A DNA stretch of 64,000 nucleotides. Origin: Competibacter_A sp002352125. GTDB lineage: Bacteria > Pseudomonadota > Gammaproteobacteria > Competibacterales > Competibacteraceae. A model generated the notes under the pieces. The model saw only the letters and a program-made list of their open reading frames with translations. It was not told where the DNA came from and did not search any database. This document shows positions 8,229-17,879 of this stretch, piece by piece. The first letter of the stretch is position 1, and every line of letters starts with the position of its first letter. A program made the translations under genes and the position numbers. The DNA is taken from contig DAOROA010000002.1 in the NCBI GenBank assembly GCA_035441325.1, forward strand, positions 1-64,000, given 5' to 3'.

Positions 8229-8768
8229 ATGACTTTATCCGGCCAAGACCAACCCTTCCAACGCGACCGGACGCACCAGATGCAGGCGAATTACTGCCCC
8301 CAGTGCGGCAACCCACTGCAGGATGCCGAGATCGACGGCAAAATCCGACGCCGTTGCGCCGCCGACCACTGCGCTTACGTTTTCTGGAACAACCCCATTC
8401 CGGTGGTTGCCGCCATCGTCGAAGTGGACGGTGCGGTGATCCTGGCCCGCAACAAGAGCTGGCCGGAGAAAATGTACGGTTTGATCACCGGCTTTCTGGA
8501 AGCCGGCGAAACGCCAGATCAGGCGATCTTGCGCGAAGTGCAAGAAGAATTGAGCCTGAATGCCCCCACCGCGCATTTCGTCGGCAACTACGCCTTTTTC
8601 GAGATGAACCAGTTGATTCTGGCCTATCACGTCCCGGCCCGGGGCAACATCATCCTCGGCGCGGAGCTGGCCGACATCAAGCGCGTGCCGGTCGAACGCC
8701 TGAAGCCGTGGACCATCGGCACCGGCCCAGCCGTGCGCGACTGGCTGGCCAGCCGCCGCAACGCTTGA
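8229..8768 (+). CDS. Zinc-ribbon Nudix hydrolase
   Basis: The protein is 179 residues from the first ATG. An N-terminal zinc ribbon (CPQCG near residue 23, with further Cys residues) precedes a Nudix box, GFLEAGETP...REVQEE, near residues 88-110, which matches GX5EX7REUXEEXGU. Such enzymes cleave nucleoside diphosphates linked to another moiety; NAD(H) or ADP-ribose types are possible but the substrate is not evident. An alternative ATG at 8280 would start just before the zinc ribbon (MQANYCPQCG) and may be the real start. The acyltransferase gene follows 13 bp downstream. Confidence 0.88.
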   Translation: MTLSGQDQPFQRDRTHQMQANYCPQCGNPLQDAEIDGKIRRRCAADHCAYVFWNNPIPVVAAIVEVDGAVILARNKSWPEKMYGLITGFLEAGETPDQAILREVQEELSLNAPTAHFVGNYAFFEMNQLILAYHVPARGNIILGAELADIKRVPVERLKPWTIGTGPAVRDWLASRRNA

Positions 8769-8781
8769 CGAGGAGCGTCCG

Positions 8782-9705
8782 ATGCTCGCGTTCTTGCCCG
8801 CACCGGTCCGCGGCGCGTTGGCGTTTGCGCTGTTCATCTTGAACACGGTGTTCTGGTGTATCCCTCTCTATCTGGTACTCCTGCTCAAGCTGGCTATTTC
8901 TCGGCCAGGCTGGCGCACGTTCCACGCTCGCTTGCTGGTTCGAATCGCCGAAGCTTGGATCGAAGGCAACAACGCCATCATGCGCTTGACCCAGCGCATC
9001 GAATGGAACGTGCAGGGGCCGGAGGGATTGCGTCAGGACGATTGGTATCTGGTGAGCGCCAATCACCAGTCCTGGGTAGATATCGTGGTGCTGCAACGAG
9101 TCTTCAACCGCCGCATCCCGTTTCTGAAATTCTTTATCAAGCAACAGTTGATTTGGGTTCCCGTACTGGGGGGCGCCTGGTGGGCTTTGGATTTTCCCTT
9201 CATGAAGCGCCATGCGGCGACTTATCTCGCCCGACACCCCGAGGCGCGCGACGAGGATTGGGAAACGACCCGCCGGCGCTGCGAACGCTTCCACAACACG
9301 CCGATCTCGATCCTCAACTTTCTGGAAGGCACCCGCTTTCGGCCCGAGAAGCACGCCCGCCAGCAGTCGCCCTACCGCCATCTGCTGCGCCCCAAGGCCG
9401 GCGGGCTGGCGTTCGTGCTGGAAGCCTTGCCCGACCGGATGCGTACCCTGCTGGACGTGACCCTGGTCTACCCGGACGGTTATTCGACCTTCTTGGATCT
9501 GTTCATGGGCCGCATCCGCCGGGTCATCGTGCGGTTTCGGTCGCTGCCGATCCCCATCGAACTACTCGGCGGCGATTACCGCAACGACCCCGCGTTCCGG
9601 ACGGCGATTCAAAACTGGATCGGCCAGATTTGGGCCGAGAAAGATGCCTTGATCGAGGAATTGCGAGGGGGCCAGGGCGCGCGGCCGGCCGCCGCAGCGC
9701 ATTGA
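8782..9705 (+). CDS. YihG-like lysophospholipid acyltransferase
   Basis: This 307-residue membrane protein belongs to the PlsC/LPLAT superfamily, in the group that includes E. coli YihG. An N-terminal hydrophobic segment spans about residues 10-40. The catalytic NHQSWVD (HX4D) motif is near residue 95 and the acceptor-site EGTRF motif near residue 180. It would acylate a lysophospholipid such as lysophosphatidate at the inner membrane. A GAGGAG-like site precedes the ATG, and the gene is probably co-transcribed with the Nudix hydrolase. Confidence 0.85.
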   Translation: MLAFLPAPVRGALAFALFILNTVFWCIPLYLVLLLKLAISRPGWRTFHARLLVRIAEAWIEGNNAIMRLTQRIEWNVQGPEGLRQDDWYLVSANHQSWVDIVVLQRVFNRRIPFLKFFIKQQLIWVPVLGGAWWALDFPFMKRHAATYLARHPEARDEDWETTRRRCERFHNTPISILNFLEGTRFRPEKHARQQSPYRHLLRPKAGGLAFVLEALPDRMRTLLDVTLVYPDGYSTFLDLFMGRIRRVIVRFRSLPIPIELLGGDYRNDPAFRTAIQNWIGQIWAEKDALIEELRGGQGARPAAAAH

Positions 9706-10021
9706 GCGGCGCGCGCCCGCGCAGCTTGGGGCAACCGCCAGATGGCCGCACCCTACGGATTTAGCGAGGCGTTGCCGATCCCGCTCGACCCCGCCTTGCC
9801 ATGATTTTCGACGAGCATCCGCTCAAACGCATACCGCCGGCTGGCCACATTGGCCGAGTCATCGACGAACGGTTCAGCGCCGGGAATTCGGGCGAGGAGC
9901 TTGCGAAAGAGAAATAGCGAGGGCGTGGCGATGACCGATTTGGCATGGGGCAAGCCTAGGTTTCACTGTATTCTCCGTATTCCCCGCGAGGTCGAAGTGA
10001 TGCAATTAGGAGCATGAACCA
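9706..10021. other. Intergenic region, no convincing gene
   Basis: About 315 bp between the acyltransferase and the exporter operon. A minus-strand frame at 9753-9953 is open for 66 codons from a TTG and has protein-like composition (for example FVDDSANVASRRYAFERML), so it may be a gene remnant. It has no clear ribosome-binding site and I do not recognise it. AGGAG at 10008-10012 serves the next gene. Confidence 0.4.
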
Positions 10022-11005
10022 ATGAAGCTGGGAAGAGAGCTGAAAACCGGAATGCTGCTGACCGTCATGATCGCTAGTGGCGCCCTTGTTTGGTTGCGGT
10101 TTGAGCAACCCGCGCCGCTGGTCGGGATCGCGTCCGGAAACGGCCGCATCGAAGCCACCGAGCTCGACATTGCGACCAAGTGGGCTGGACGCGTCAAGGA
10201 AGTGCTGGCCAACGAGGGTGATCTGGTCAGTGCCGATCAGGTGGTGGCACGGATGGATACGGCGACTCTGGAGGCGCAACTGCGCCAGGCCGAGGCCCAG
10301 GCCAAGCAGGCGCAAGACGCCCGGGCCAGCGTCGCCGCCCTGGTTTCCCAACGGCAAAGCGAGCTGTCGTTCACCGAAAAGGATCTCGACCGCGCGCTGG
10401 AACTGACAACCAAGGGCTTCGTTTCCAAGCAGGAAGCCGATCTCAAACGCACCAAGCAGGAAACGGCCGCAGCCGCCGTGGTAGCAGCCAAAGCCCAATT
10501 GATCGAGGCGGAGTCGGCAATTCAGGCGGCCATCGCCGCCACCGATGGATTGCGAACCGAGATCGCCGATGGGACGCTCAAGGCGCCACGTCTCGGCCGC
10601 GTCCAGTATCGCCTGGCCGAGCCCGGCGAGGTGCTAGCGGCCGGCGGCAAGGTGCTGACCCTGCTCGATCCGACCGATGTCTACATGACCCTGTTTCTAC
10701 CCGAAACGGTAGCGGGCCGGGTGGCGCTTGGGGCGGAGACCCGAATCGTGCTGGATGCCGCCCCGAATCTGGTGATTCCCGCCCAGGTCTCGTTCGTGGC
10801 CGCTAAAGCTCAGTTTACCCCCAAGGCGGTAGAAACCCGGACCGAGCGGGAAAAGCTGATGTTCCGAATCAAGGCGCGGATCGACCCCGATTTGCTGCGC
10901 CAGCATTTATCGCGAGTCAAAACCGGCTTGCCGGGCGTCGCTTACGTCCGGCTGGATTCGAACGCGCCCTGGCCGGCGTCACTCCAGGTGAACCTGTCGC
11001 CATGA
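10022..11005 (+). CDS. yhiI: HlyD-family membrane fusion protein (YhiI-like)
   Basis: This 327-residue periplasmic adaptor has an N-terminal membrane anchor (residues about 10-27), a biotinyl-lipoyl-like half-motif (GRIEATELDIATKWAGRV), a long Ala/Gln-rich coiled coil (about residues 85-180) and a C-terminal beta-barrel domain. It would link the inner-membrane exporter to an outer-membrane channel. The stop overlaps the next ATG (ATGA). The order adaptor, double-ATPase/permease fusion, permease is the same as E. coli yhiI-rbbA-yhhJ, which supports the name. Confidence 0.85.
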   Translation: MKLGRELKTGMLLTVMIASGALVWLRFEQPAPLVGIASGNGRIEATELDIATKWAGRVKEVLANEGDLVSADQVVARMDTATLEAQLRQAEAQAKQAQDARASVAALVSQRQSELSFTEKDLDRALELTTKGFVSKQEADLKRTKQETAAAAVVAAKAQLIEAESAIQAAIAATDGLRTEIADGTLKAPRLGRVQYRLAEPGEVLAAGGKVLTLLDPTDVYMTLFLPETVAGRVALGAETRIVLDAAPNLVIPAQVSFVAAKAQFTPKAVETRTEREKLMFRIKARIDPDLLRQHLSRVKTGLPGVAYVRLDSNAPWPASLQVNLSP

Positions 11006-13752
11006 CCGGCCCGTCCGGCGCGGTCGCGCGGCTGGCCGGCGTCACTCATCGCTATGGCGCGACTTTGGCGGTGGACGCGGTCAACCTGGATCTTCCCGCC
11101 GGCCGCATGGTGGGCTTCATCGGTCCCGACGGGGTGGGCAAGTCCAGCGTGCTGGCGTTGATTGCCGGCGTCCGGCGGATTCAGGCCGGCGCGGTGGCGG
11201 TGCTGGACGGCGACATGGCCGATCCCCATCACCGTACCGCCGTTTGCCCGCGGATCGCCTACATGCCGCAAGGATTAGGGAAGAATCTCTATTCCACCTT
11301 GTCGGTGTTCGAAAACGTGGATTTCTTCGGCCGGCTGTTCAGTCAGTCCCGGCGTGAGCGGGCCTGGCGCATCGAGGAGTTGCTCGATGCGACCGGGCTG
11401 GCCCCGTTCCCCGACCGGCCGGCGGGCAAACTGTCCGGCGGTATGAAACAGAAGCTGGGCCTGTGCTGTTCGCTGATCCACGACCCCGATCTGCTGATTC
11501 TGGACGAGCCCACCACCGGGGTGGACCCGCTGTCCCGGCGCCAGTTCTGGGAACTCATCGACCTGATTCGCGGCCGCCGGCCCGGCATGAGCGTGCTGGT
11601 CGCCACCGCCTACATGGAAGAGGCCGAACGCTTCGATGAGCTGGTAGCGATGGACGCGGGTCGGGTGCTGGCGGTGGGCAGTCCCGCCGAACTCAAGGCC
11701 AGGACGGGAGCGGCCGACCTGGAACAAGCCTTTATCGCCCTGTTGCCCGCGATCAAACGCCAGGGCCATCGCGCGCTGGTCATTCCGCCGCGCCAGCGCC
11801 GAGCAGGGCCGCCCGCCATCGAGGCCGAGGGACTGACCCGCCGCTTTGGCGACTTCACCGCTGTGGACCGGGTGAGTTTTCGCATCGAACAGGGCGAAAT
11901 CTTCGGCTTTTTGGGCTCCAACGGCTGCGGCAAGACCACCACCATGAAGATGCTCACGGGATTGCTGCCCGCCTCGGCGGGCGAGGCCCGCCTGTTCGGT
12001 CGGGCCGTGGACGCCGGCGACCTCGCCACTCGCCAGCGAGTGGGCTACATGTCCCAAGCATTTTCGCTCTACGGTGAACTGACGGTGCGGCGAAACCTGC
12101 TGCTGCACGCCCAGTTGTTCCACATACCGCCGGCCACTATCCCAGCCCGGCTGAGCGAGCTGGGCGAGCGGTTCGATCTGAACCAGGTCATGGATCAACT
12201 CGCCGACGATTTGCCGCTGGGCATCCGCCAGCGATTGTCGCTGGCGGTGGCGGTGATCCACGATCCGGAAATGCTGATTCTGGACGAACCGACCTCGGGC
12301 GTGGATCCGGTGGCCCGCGATGGATTCTGGGAATTGCTGGTCGATCTGTCCCGCAACCGGGGCGTCACCATCTTCATCTCCACCCATTTCATGAACGAGG
12401 CGGCACGCTGCGACCGCATTTCGCTGATGCACGCCGGGCGGGTGCTGGCGCAGGGCGCGCCCGCCGATCTGGCTTGTGCGCGGGGCACCGCAAGCCTGGA
12501 AGAGACCTTCATCGCCTATCTGGAAGAAGCCGCCACGCGCCCGCTGGCGTCGGCACCGCCCGCGCCGGCATCGGCACCGCCCGCACCCACTCCCGCCCCC
12601 CAAATCCCCCCATCGAATCGCCGGTCGTTCGATCTTGGCCGGTTGTGGGCTTACGCGCGCCGGGAGGCGATGGAGATTCGCCGCGATCCCATTCGGCTGG
12701 CTTTCGCGCTGTTCGGGCCAGTCTTGCTGATGATCGTGTTCGGCTACGGCATCTCGTTCGATGTCGAGAAATTGCCGTATGCCGTGCTGGACCGCGACCA
12801 AACCCCGGAAAGCCGGACCTATCTGGAAAACTTCCAGGGCTCCCGCTATTTCGAGGAGCGGCCGCCAGCGCGCGATCCAGCCGGGCTGGAACAGCGCCTG
12901 CGCGATGGAGAATTGCGGGTGGCGGTTGTCGTGCCGCCAGCGTTCGGTAAAGACCTGAAGCGCGGCGCTCGCCCGGAGGTGGGCGTCTGGCTGGACGGAG
13001 CCATGCCCTTCCGGGCCGAGACCAGCCGTGGCTACGTCGAAGGCATCCATCTGGACTATCTGACCGAATTGGCCGCGCGCGCCGGTGCCCAGGACACGAA
13101 CTCGCTACCCGCCGACCTCGAAACCCGGTTTCGTTACAATCAGGACTTCAAGAGCGTGTTCGCTATGGTGCCCGGCGTCATCATGCTGTTGCTGGTATTG
13201 ATCCCGGCCATGCTAACGGCGGTCGGCGTGGTGCGGGAGAAGGAACTGGGTTCGATCACCAACCTCTACGCCACGCCGGTGACCCGGCTGGAATTTCTAC
13301 TCGGCAAGCAGCTTCCCTATATCGCCATCGCCTTCATCAATTTCCTCAGCCTGCTGGCGCTGGCGCTCGTGCTGTTTCGCGTTCCGGTCAAGGGCAGCTT
13401 CCCGGCACTGGCGGCGGGCGCCCTGCTGTACGTCATGGCAACTACGGGGTTTGGCCTGCTGATTTCCACCTTCGTGCGGACGCAGGTGGCCGCCCTGTTC
13501 GCCGCCGGGGTCATCGTGACCATCCCGGCGGTCAACTTCTCCGGCTTGCTCAAGCCGGTGGCCTCGCTGGTGGGTAGCGCCAAGGCGATAGGCTACGGAT
13601 TCCCCAGCGTTTATTTTCAGCAGATCAGCGTCGGCGCCTTCGCCAAGGCGTTGGGGTTCGCGGATCTGGCCGGTAATTATCTGGCGCTAGCGGCCTTTTT
13701 CGCGGTGTTTATCGGCTTGAGCCTGGCATTGCTCCAGACTCAGGAACGCTGA
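11002..13752 (+). CDS. rbbA: RbbA-like ABC transporter, two ATPase domains fused to a permease
   Basis: The 916-residue protein has an ATPase domain (P-loop GPDGVGKSS, signature LSGGMKQK), a second ATPase domain (P-loop GSNGCGKTT near residue 310), a Pro/Ala linker near 515-540, and a C-terminal ABC-2 permease with about six helices. Length and order match E. coli RbbA/YhiH (about 911 residues), described there as a ribosome-associated ATPase. In the second domain the signature is degenerate (LPLGIRQRL), so one composite ATP site may be weak or inactive. It overlaps yhiI by 4 bp and precedes yhhJ by 1 bp. Confidence 0.9.
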   Translation: MTGPSGAVARLAGVTHRYGATLAVDAVNLDLPAGRMVGFIGPDGVGKSSVLALIAGVRRIQAGAVAVLDGDMADPHHRTAVCPRIAYMPQGLGKNLYSTLSVFENVDFFGRLFSQSRRERAWRIEELLDATGLAPFPDRPAGKLSGGMKQKLGLCCSLIHDPDLLILDEPTTGVDPLSRRQFWELIDLIRGRRPGMSVLVATAYMEEAERFDELVAMDAGRVLAVGSPAELKARTGAADLEQAFIALLPAIKRQGHRALVIPPRQRRAGPPAIEAEGLTRRFGDFTAVDRVSFRIEQGEIFGFLGSNGCGKTTTMKMLTGLLPASAGEARLFGRAVDAGDLATRQRVGYMSQAFSLYGELTVRRNLLLHAQLFHIPPATIPARLSELGERFDLNQVMDQLADDLPLGIRQRLSLAVAVIHDPEMLILDEPTSGVDPVARDGFWELLVDLSRNRGVTIFISTHFMNEAARCDRISLMHAGRVLAQGAPADLACARGTASLEETFIAYLEEAATRPLASAPPAPASAPPAPTPAPQIPPSNRRSFDLGRLWAYARREAMEIRRDPIRLAFALFGPVLLMIVFGYGISFDVEKLPYAVLDRDQTPESRTYLENFQGSRYFEERPPARDPAGLEQRLRDGELRVAVVVPPAFGKDLKRGARPEVGVWLDGAMPFRAETSRGYVEGIHLDYLTELAARAGAQDTNSLPADLETRFRYNQDFKSVFAMVPGVIMLLLVLIPAMLTAVGVVREKELGSITNLYATPVTRLEFLLGKQLPYIAIAFINFLSLLALALVLFRVPVKGSFPALAAGALLYVMATTGFGLLISTFVRTQVAALFAAGVIVTIPAVNFSGLLKPVASLVGSAKAIGYGFPSVYFQQISVGAFAKALGFADLAGNYLALAAFFAVFIGLSLALLQTQER

Positions 13753-13753
13753 C

Positions 13754-14884
13754 ATGAGCAAGTCCCTGGCGAATATCTACCGGCTGGGCATCAAGGAACT
13801 GCTGAGCTTGCGCGCCGATCTGGTGATGGTGTTGCTGATCGTCTACGTCTTCACTGTCGCCATTTATTCCGTCGCCACCGGCGCGTCCACGGAAGTGGCC
13901 AACGCCGCCGTCGCCATCATCGATGAGGACCGCTCCCCGCTGTCCCAGCGGATCCAGGATGCGCTGCTCCAGCCTTACTTCCAGCCTCCCGCCCAATTGG
14001 CGGTGTCGGATCTCGACTCTGCCATGGACGCGGGACGCTATACCTTCGTGATCGACGTGCCGCCCAACTTCCAGGCCGATGTGCGTGCGGGCCGGCAACC
14101 TGCCATCCAGATCAACGTGGATGCTACCGCCATGAGTCAGGCGGGCATGGGCGCCAGCTATCTGCAAAACATCATCGCCCAGGAAATCCTAGCGTTCGCC
14201 CAGGGCCGGGAAGGCGAGTCGCAATTGGCGGTCAATCTCGTCGTCCGGGCATGGTTCAATCCCAACCTGAAATCGAGCTGGTTTCTGGCGGTGATGCAAC
14301 TGATCAACAACATCACCCTGCTGGCCATCATCCTCACCGGCGCGGCGCTGATCCGCGAGCGCGAGCACGGCACCATCGAGCATCTGCTGGTCATGCCTTT
14401 GCGGCCCGCCGAAATCATGCTGGCCAAGATCTGGGCCAACGGCCTGGTGATCGTGGTCGCTGGCGTGCTGTCTCTGTATCTGGTGGTGCAGGGTTGGCTG
14501 CAGGTTCCCATCGCGGGTTCCATCCCCCTGTTTGTGGCGGGGACGGTGATCTATCTGTTTTCCGTGACGGCGCTCGGCATCTTCCTGGCCACGCTCACCC
14601 GCTCCATGCCTCAGTTCGGATTGTTGGCTATTCCGGTGTTCATGGTGATGAACCTGCTCTCTGGCGGCACCACCCCGCTCGACAGCATGCCGAAACCATT
14701 GCAAGCGATCATGCAGCTCGCGCCGTCCACTCATTTCGTCAGCTTCGCCCAGGCAATTTTGTACCGGGGCGCTGGCTTTGCCGTGGTATGGCCCAATTTT
14801 GCGGCCGTCGCTGCCAGCGGCATGATCTTTTTCGGCATCGCCCTGCTGCGGTTTCGCCGGATGGTGACGCTGATGCAACAATGA
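13754..14884 (+). CDS. yhhJ: ABC-2 type permease (YhhJ-like)
   Basis: A 376-residue ABC-2 membrane protein with one N-terminal helix, a large periplasmic domain (about residues 45-175) and five or six C-terminal helices. The conserved RERE(H)GTIEHLLVMP segment lies near residue 205. It probably pairs with the permease half of the RbbA-like protein to form the exporter. No outer-membrane factor is encoded nearby, so the exported substrate and the exit channel are unknown. Confidence 0.88.
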   Translation: MSKSLANIYRLGIKELLSLRADLVMVLLIVYVFTVAIYSVATGASTEVANAAVAIIDEDRSPLSQRIQDALLQPYFQPPAQLAVSDLDSAMDAGRYTFVIDVPPNFQADVRAGRQPAIQINVDATAMSQAGMGASYLQNIIAQEILAFAQGREGESQLAVNLVVRAWFNPNLKSSWFLAVMQLINNITLLAIILTGAALIREREHGTIEHLLVMPLRPAEIMLAKIWANGLVIVVAGVLSLYLVVQGWLQVPIAGSIPLFVAGTVIYLFSVTALGIFLATLTRSMPQFGLLAIPVFMVMNLLSGGTTPLDSMPKPLQAIMQLAPSTHFVSFAQAILYRGAGFAVVWPNFAAVAASGMIFFGIALLRFRRMVTLMQQ

Positions 14885-14929
14885 AATTCATCGACGCATC
14901 GCCGCCGATGCCATCGGCGGCGATCACGT

Positions 14930-16684
14930 TCAATTCTGGGCGATGGCTTTGAGCGTTTCGGTATATTTCTCGGCATCGGTGGTTCGCAGCAGACGCCGGG
15001 CTATCTGGCTCAACTCGCCGATGTGGCTGTCTTGGACGACCCGTTTGATCTCCAGCAAACCGGCGGGATGCATGCTGAACTGGGTCAGGCCAAGCCCGAG
15101 CAGCAGCCGGGTATAGCGGGGGTCGCCGGCCATCTCGCCGCACAGGCTGACCGGAATGCCAGCTTTCTGGCCAGCGCGGATGGTGTTGCGAATCAGAGCG
15201 AGCACCGCCGGATGCAGCGGGTCGTAAAGATAGTTGATTTCGTCGTCCACCCGGTCGATCGCCAGCGTGTACTGGATCAGGTCGTTGGTGCCGATCGACA
15301 GGAAATCCATGTAGCGAGCGAATTGAGCGGCGCACACCGCTGCGGCCGGAATCTCGATCATCCCGCCGATCGGCAACCGCTCGTCGAACGCAAGGCCACG
15401 GTCGCGCAATTCCTGTTTGGTCTCCGCCACGAGCCGCATCACTTGGAAAACTTCCTGGATGTTGCAAAGCATCGGAATCATCATCCGCACTGGCCCATGG
15501 GCCGAGGCTCGCAGGATGGCGCGCAACTGCGGACGAAACATCGCCAAATCCTTCAAGCACATTCGAATGGCCCGCAACCCCAAAGCCGGATTGGTGCAAA
15601 CCGGTCCGCCGCGGCCGCCGTCCACCTGTTTGTCGGCGCCAAGATCGGCGGTACGAATGGTGACAGGACTGCCTTCCAAGACTTTGATGACGTGGAGATA
15701 CGAGGCCAGATGTTCCTCCTCGTCGGGCACGTCGAAGCGGTTCATGAACAGAAATTCGGTTCGGTACAAACCGACGCCGTCGGCTGTCACCTCTCGCACC
15801 GCCACGGCGTCCTCGGGCAGTTCGATGTTGGCGAACAACCCGATGGTCACCTTGTCGCGGGTGACCGCCGGTTTACCCTTGAGTTTGCTCAGTTCGCGCT
15901 GCTGCCGGCGCTCTTCCTGCTGTTTGTGGCGGTAATAGCGCAGGATGCGCTCATCCAGCCCGACCAGGATTACTCCCTGCCGCCCATCGACGATAACCGG
16001 CTCATCGTTGCCCAAATAGCCGCGCGCATTGCGCGCGCCCACCACCGCCGGAATACCCAGGCTACGCGCCAGAATGGCGGTGTGGGATAGCGGGCCACCG
16101 TATTCGGTAACGAAAGCGAGCACACCCTGATGCTGCATCAGGATGGTATCGGCCGGCGTCAGGTCGTCGGCGACGATGATCCGCCCTTCCAAGCGGTTGG
16201 AGGCCAGTTCGGCGCAATCGGGATCGCTCAGATAGGCCGGATCTTCGGTCACCAGAATGCGTTGTACCCGCCGTACTACATGGTCCACATCATCCTTGCG
16301 AGTGCGCAAATACGGATCGTCCATGTCCTCGAACACCTGGACCAGCGAGTCCCGCTGCATCTTCAGAGCCCATTCGGCGTTGCACTTGAGCGAACGAATC
16401 AGCTTGACGGGCGCTTCGGTAAACGAGACGTCTTCCAACATCAACAGGTGGGTATCGATGAAAGCGGTCACGTCGCCGGAAACGGTCGCCGGAATCCGGC
16501 CCCGGATATTCTGCAGTTGCTGCCGGGCTAAGTGTAAGCTATTCAGGAACCGCTGGACCTCGTCCTCGACGATGATGTCGGGAATCGTGTATTCGGTGAT
16601 TTCCGGCTGGTTGCGCTGCAGTAGATAGGTTCTGCCGATCGCATACCCTCGGGAAACACCGATCCCATGCAGCGAAAATGGCAT
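14930..16684 (-). CDS. ptsI: PTS enzyme I (phosphoenolpyruvate-protein phosphotransferase)
   Basis: Enzyme I takes phosphate from PEP and passes it to HPr. The 584 residues contain the phosphohistidine loop GGPLSHTAIL (His201), the PEP-domain segment DGVGLYRTEFLFM and the C-terminal SIGTNDLIQY and LCGEMAGDP motifs. There is no N-terminal GAF domain, so this is PtsI rather than PtsP. It is the last gene of the minus-strand rpoN-to-ptsI block, 12 bp after ptsH. No sugar-specific EIIB/EIIC gene is present in the window, which suggests a regulatory role. Confidence 0.95.
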   Translation of the reverse strand: MPFSLHGIGVSRGYAIGRTYLLQRNQPEITEYTIPDIIVEDEVQRFLNSLHLARQQLQNIRGRIPATVSGDVTAFIDTHLLMLEDVSFTEAPVKLIRSLKCNAEWALKMQRDSLVQVFEDMDDPYLRTRKDDVDHVVRRVQRILVTEDPAYLSDPDCAELASNRLEGRIIVADDLTPADTILMQHQGVLAFVTEYGGPLSHTAILARSLGIPAVVGARNARGYLGNDEPVIVDGRQGVILVGLDERILRYYRHKQQEERRQQRELSKLKGKPAVTRDKVTIGLFANIELPEDAVAVREVTADGVGLYRTEFLFMNRFDVPDEEEHLASYLHVIKVLEGSPVTIRTADLGADKQVDGGRGGPVCTNPALGLRAIRMCLKDLAMFRPQLRAILRASAHGPVRMMIPMLCNIQEVFQVMRLVAETKQELRDRGLAFDERLPIGGMIEIPAAAVCAAQFARYMDFLSIGTNDLIQYTLAIDRVDDEINYLYDPLHPAVLALIRNTIRAGQKAGIPVSLCGEMAGDPRYTRLLLGLGLTQFSMHPAGLLEIKRVVQDSHIGELSQIARRLLRTTDAEKYTETLKAIAQN

Positions 16685-16696
16685 GGAGGGACCCTC

Positions 16697-16966
16697 TCAT
16701 TCGCCCTCGTCAAAGCGGCGGCGGACTAAATTTTCCAGGTGTTCGAGCGCTTGCTCGGCTTCGGGCCCGCTGGCTTGCAACTCCAGCCGAGTTCCGCAAC
16801 CGGCCGCCAGCATCATCACGCCCATGATGCTCTTGCCGTTCACTTCGCGATTGCCGCGCAGCAACCGGATTTCGGCATCGAAACCGGCTGCCAAGGTCAC
16901 GAACTTCGCGGCGGCGCGGGCGTGCAATCCCAGTTTGTTGATGATGACGATCTCTCGTTTCAACAC
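16697..16966 (-). CDS. ptsH: Phosphocarrier protein HPr
   Basis: This 89-residue protein has the HPr signature LGLHARAAAKF with the phosphorylatable His15, and NGKSIMG with Ser46, the target of HPr kinase in many bacteria. Ser46 fits the presence of hprK in the same cluster. It receives phosphate from enzyme I and hands it to EIIA-type proteins such as PtsN. In related clusters a mannose-type EIIA often sits between rapZ and ptsH; here only about 55 bp separate them. Confidence 0.95.
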   Translation of the reverse strand: MLKREIVIINKLGLHARAAAKFVTLAAGFDAEIRLLRGNREVNGKSIMGVMMLAAGCGTRLELQASGPEAEQALEHLENLVRRRFDEGE

Positions 16967-17021
16967 TCCAACGACCCCGTTATCTCCGGTCGTCGCGGCG
17001 ACCGCCCGATGGTTACATTGT

Positions 17022-17879
17022 TTATTTTAGTTCTCGATGGCGGACCATGACATAGTCACGTGTTCCACCGAAATGGCAGGCCAATGCCTCGGCGACAAAA
17101 ACTGAACGGTGCTGGCCGCCGGTACAACCGATCGATACCGTCAGATAGCTGCGCTCGCTCGCTTCGAACCGAGGCAACCAAGCCTCCAGCAGCCGGCACA
17201 GGTCGTCGATCATCTCCTTGACCTCCGGCTGGCGCTCGAGAAATTCGATCACCGGCCGGTCGAGCCCGGTCAGCGGCCGCAACTGCGGTTCCCAGTGCGG
17301 ATTGGGCAAACAGCGCACGTCGAAGACGAAATCGGCGTCGACCGGCACCCCGTTCTTGAAACCGAAGGACTCGAACAGCAACGACATCGCTTCGCGGGGC
17401 GTATCGTGGATGCGGGTGCGCAGGAGTTCGCGCAACTGGTAAATATTGGTGCCGCTCGTGTCCACGATCAGGTCGGCGCAAGCGACGATCGGCTCCAGCA
17501 GGCTCCGCTCTTGGCGAATCGCTTCCTTGAGGGGAAGGTTGCCCAAATCCAGGGGATGCCGACGGCGGGTTTCGCTGTAGCGCTTGAGCAGAATCTCCTC
17601 GTCGGCTTGCAGGAACAGCACTTCCACGGTCAAATCGCTGGCGCGCAACTCGGCGAGCGTCGCCGGGAATTGATACAGCTCGTCGATAAAGTTGCGCGCG
17701 TCCACCCCCACCGCCACCGCCGGCGGCAAAATATCGCTAGCGGCCAGAACTTCCCGCGCCAGCGGGAGAATCAGCTTAAACGGCAGATTATCGACGCAGT
17801 AGTAGTCCAGATCTTCCAGCGTTTGCAAGGCGATGGTCTTGCCAGAGCCGGACAGGCCGCTGACGATGATTATTCGCAT
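17022..17879 (-). CDS. rapZ: RNase adapter protein RapZ
   Basis: RapZ is a nucleotide-binding adaptor that in E. coli targets the GlmZ small RNA to RNase E and so controls glucosamine-6-phosphate synthase. From the ATG at 17879 it has 285 residues with the P-loop GLSGSGKT at residues 8-15, DYYCVDNLP just after it, and the C-terminal CTGGQHRSVF motif of the family. The longer frame upstream is a shadow of hprK. Its 5' end overlaps hprK by 10 bp, so translation is likely coupled. Confidence 0.93.
   Translation of the reverse strand: MRIIIVSGLSGSGKTIALQTLEDLDYYCVDNLPFKLILPLAREVLAASDILPPAVAVGVDARNFIDELYQFPATLAELRASDLTVEVLFLQADEEILLKRYSETRRRHPLDLGNLPLKEAIRQERSLLEPIVACADLIVDTSGTNIYQLRELLRTRIHDTPREAMSLLFESFGFKNGVPVDADFVFDVRCLPNPHWEPQLRPLTGLDRPVIEFLERQPEVKEMIDDLCRLLEAWLPRFEASERSYLTVSIGCTGGQHRSVFVAEALACHFGGTRDYVMVRHRELK

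Noticed and set aside
9753..9953. 66-codon minus-strand frame with protein-like composition
   Set aside because: It starts at TTG with no ribosome-binding site, and another frame overlaps it. I could not link it to any family, so it is described only as part of the intergenic region.
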